Below the pieces are notes generated by a model that saw nothing but the letters and a program-made list of their open reading frames with translations, was not told the DNA's origin and made no database searches. From Bacteroidales bacterium (GTDB taxonomy: Bacteria; Bacteroidota; Bacteroidia; Bacteroidales; UBA7960), in assembly GCA_007122505.1 (NCBI GenBank), contig SKTQ01000027.1, positions 1 through 15,891 on the forward strand: a stretch of DNA of 15,891 nucleotides, read 5' to 3'. The translations under genes were made by a program, and so were the position numbers. This document shows positions 14,534-15,891 of the stretch, in pieces (position 1 is the first letter of the stretch; every line of letters begins with the position of its first letter).

Positions 14534-15891
14534 TTAGGAGTTAGTATTTTCTGCGTAATCTCTGTAATCATAGGGTGCTTTTTCCACAGTAGGAATATCA
14601 TCAAAGTTTTCCAGTGTGGGAGGGGTATCCACTTGCCATTCCAGTGTTTTGCCGCCCCAGGGGTTCTTTTCTGTGGTCTTTGGCCCGGAGCGGGCTGAGC
14701 GTATCAGGTTGGCAAAAATGATCAATATGCCGGATACCATTACCCAGGCACCCATGGACGAAAGGATATTCATTCCATGGAACTCAGGCAGGTAGTCGTA
14801 ATACCTGCGGGGCATTCCGGTCATTCCCAGGTAGAACATGGGCAAATAGAGTGACAGGAATCCAATGAAGAATATTCCCCAGCCAAGGTTTGCCCAGTTG
14901 GCATCATACATTCGACCGAACATTTTCGGGAACCAGTAGTGCACTGCTCCCATGAAGGCGAATCCGGTACCTCCAAATACGATAAAGTGAAAGTGTGCCA
15001 CCACAAAATGTGTGTCGTGGAGGTGTACGTTTGTTGCCAAAGCACCCAGAACCAAGCCGGTAAGACCTCCTATCATAAAAACAAAGAGGAAGGACATGGC
15101 CCAGAAAAATGGTGTGTGCAGGTGCAGGGAGCCTTTATGCATGGTGGCCACCCAGTTAAACACCTTGATGGCAGAAGGGATGGCCACCAGGAATGTGAGG
15201 AATGAGAATGTAAACAGTGCTCGTCCGCTCATTCCTGAGGTAAACATATGATGGCCCCAAACGAAATAACCCACAAAGGCGATGGCCATTGTAGAGAGTA
15301 CGATGGCCCTGTAGCCGAAAATGCTTTTTCGCGAAAACACGGGGATGATCTCACTGATAACTCCCATGGCCGGAAGTATCATGATATATACTGCCGGATG
15401 TGAATAGATCCAGAAAAGGTGTTGATAAAGAATGGGGTCGCCACCGAGTGCGGGGTCGAAGAAACCGATCCCAAGCATTCTTTCAGCGATGATCAGCATC
15501 AGGGTGATACCGATCACTGGGGTGGCAAGTATCTGTATCCACGCTGTTCCGTAAAGGGTCCAGGGAAAAAGGGGCATTTTGAGCCATTTCATTCCGGGTG
15601 CGCGCATCCGGTGTATGGTTACCACGAAGTTGATCCCTGTAAGGATGGATGAAAAGCCCATAACAAATGCTCCAAATACGGCGGGCAGCACATTTGTAGG
15701 GGTTTGAAAGCTGTAGGGTGCATAAAAGGTCCATCCGGTATCAGGCGGGCCGCCGCCGGTAAACTGTGATGTTAGTACGATCAGGATTCCGATAATGTAA
15801 ACCCACCAGGAAAGCAGGTTGATGCGTGGGAAGGCCACATCCTTGGCCCCGATCATGATGGGCAGGAAGAAGTTTCCAAACACGGCCGGAA
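14534..15891 (-). CDS. coxA: Cytochrome c oxidase subunit I, 5' end outside the window
   Basis: This is the catalytic proton-pumping subunit that reduces oxygen at the heme a3/CuB centre. The frame is open through the window edge: upstream of a GTG at 15883 it continues with Pro-Ala codons, so that GTG is an internal valine. The missing N-terminal part should hold the first heme a histidine. Visible features include GNFFLPIMIGAKD, YSHPAVY with the CuB histidine at 15400-15398 and the cross-linked tyrosine, and the two further CuB histidines in GHHMFTSGM (15253-15248). Heme ligands lie in HDTHFVVAHFHF (His codons at 14995-14993 and 14989-14987). YSHPAVY replaces the glutamate-containing GHPEVY of A1 oxidases, pointing to subtype A2. 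The C-terminal tail is hydrophilic. Subunits III, IV and II follow in the same operon. Confidence 0.96.
   Translation of the reverse strand, partial: PAVFGNFFLPIMIGAKDVAFPRINLLSWWVYIIGILIVLTSQFTGGGPPDTGWTFYAPYSFQTPTNVLPAVFGAFVMGFSSILTGINFVVTIHRMRAPGMKWLKMPLFPWTLYGTAWIQILATPVIGITLMLIIAERMLGIGFFDPALGGDPILYQHLFWIYSHPAVYIMILPAMGVISEIIPVFSRKSIFGYRAIVLSTMAIAFVGYFVWGHHMFTSGMSGRALFTFSFLTFLVAIPSAIKVFNWVATMHKGSLHLHTPFFWAMSFLFVFMIGGLTGLVLGALATNVHLHDTHFVVAHFHFIVFGGTGFAFMGAVHYWFPKMFGRMYDANWANLGWGIFFIGFLSLYLPMFYLGMTGMPRRYYDYLPEFHGMNILSSMGAWVMVSGILIIFANLIRSARSGPKTTEKNPWGGKTLEWQVDTPPTLENFDDIPTVEKAPYDYRDYAENTNS

Noticed and set aside
15881..15883. GTG as the start of subunit I
   Set aside because: The frame continues upstream to the window edge with Pro-Ala codons that fit the conserved region before GNFFLPIM, so the codon is internal.
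1..15891. Mobile elements, CRISPR arrays, tRNA or rRNA genes
   Set aside because: No transposase-like frames, spaced direct repeats, cloverleaf-like sequences or rRNA segments were seen on either strand.

Overview
The window looks like chromosomal DNA of a member of the phylum Bacteroidota. The evidence is the set of secreted glycosidases with lipoprotein signals, a TAnnTTTG-type promoter element, weak or absent Shine-Dalgarno sequences, and a caa3-type oxidase cluster with a small subunit IV. I cannot name genus or species. Coding density is high and no stretch longer than about 180 bases lacks a gene. I see no tRNA, rRNA, CRISPR array, insertion sequence or phage gene.

The left two thirds (1-11796) is a glycan-use locus. 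A secreted protein of unknown function is cut by the left edge and runs leftward (1-197). A 181-base divergent region separates it from a GH20 beta-hexosaminidase (379-2709). After a 75-base promoter region comes what looks like one transcription unit: LacI-family regulator (2785-3816), FHS-type MFS sugar permease (3822-5000), ROK-family sugar kinase (5105-6208), GH2 beta-mannosidase (6224-8782) and GH92 alpha-mannosidase (8854-11796). The three hydrolases each begin with a lipoprotein signal. Together they would remove alpha-mannose, beta-mannose and beta-GlcNAc/GalNAc, which matches trimming of N-glycan-type oligosaccharides. The freed sugar would enter through the permease and be phosphorylated by the kinase. 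There is no SusC/SusD pair and no endo-acting enzyme in the window. A near-identical 14-base palindromic motif with a central CG lies in front of lacI and again in the divergent region before GH20. It is a good candidate for the operator of this LacI protein and would join both units in one regulon.

The right third (11810-15891, all minus strand) is a respiratory cluster for an aa3/caa3-type cytochrome c oxidase. In transcription order it holds subunit I (5' end outside the window), subunit III, subunit IV, subunit II fused to cytochrome c, and heme O synthase (ctaB/cyoE). The genes are packed with 9-12 base gaps or an 8-base overlap. The two regions meet tail to tail with only 13 bases between stop codons and are probably functionally unrelated.

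The most interesting points are the predicted LacI operator pair, a shared C-terminal domain cassette on the GH20 and GH92 enzymes, a ROK kinase lacking the usual zinc and ExGH motifs, and the unusual oxidase gene order with subunit II near the end. I found no clear evidence of a wholly new system.
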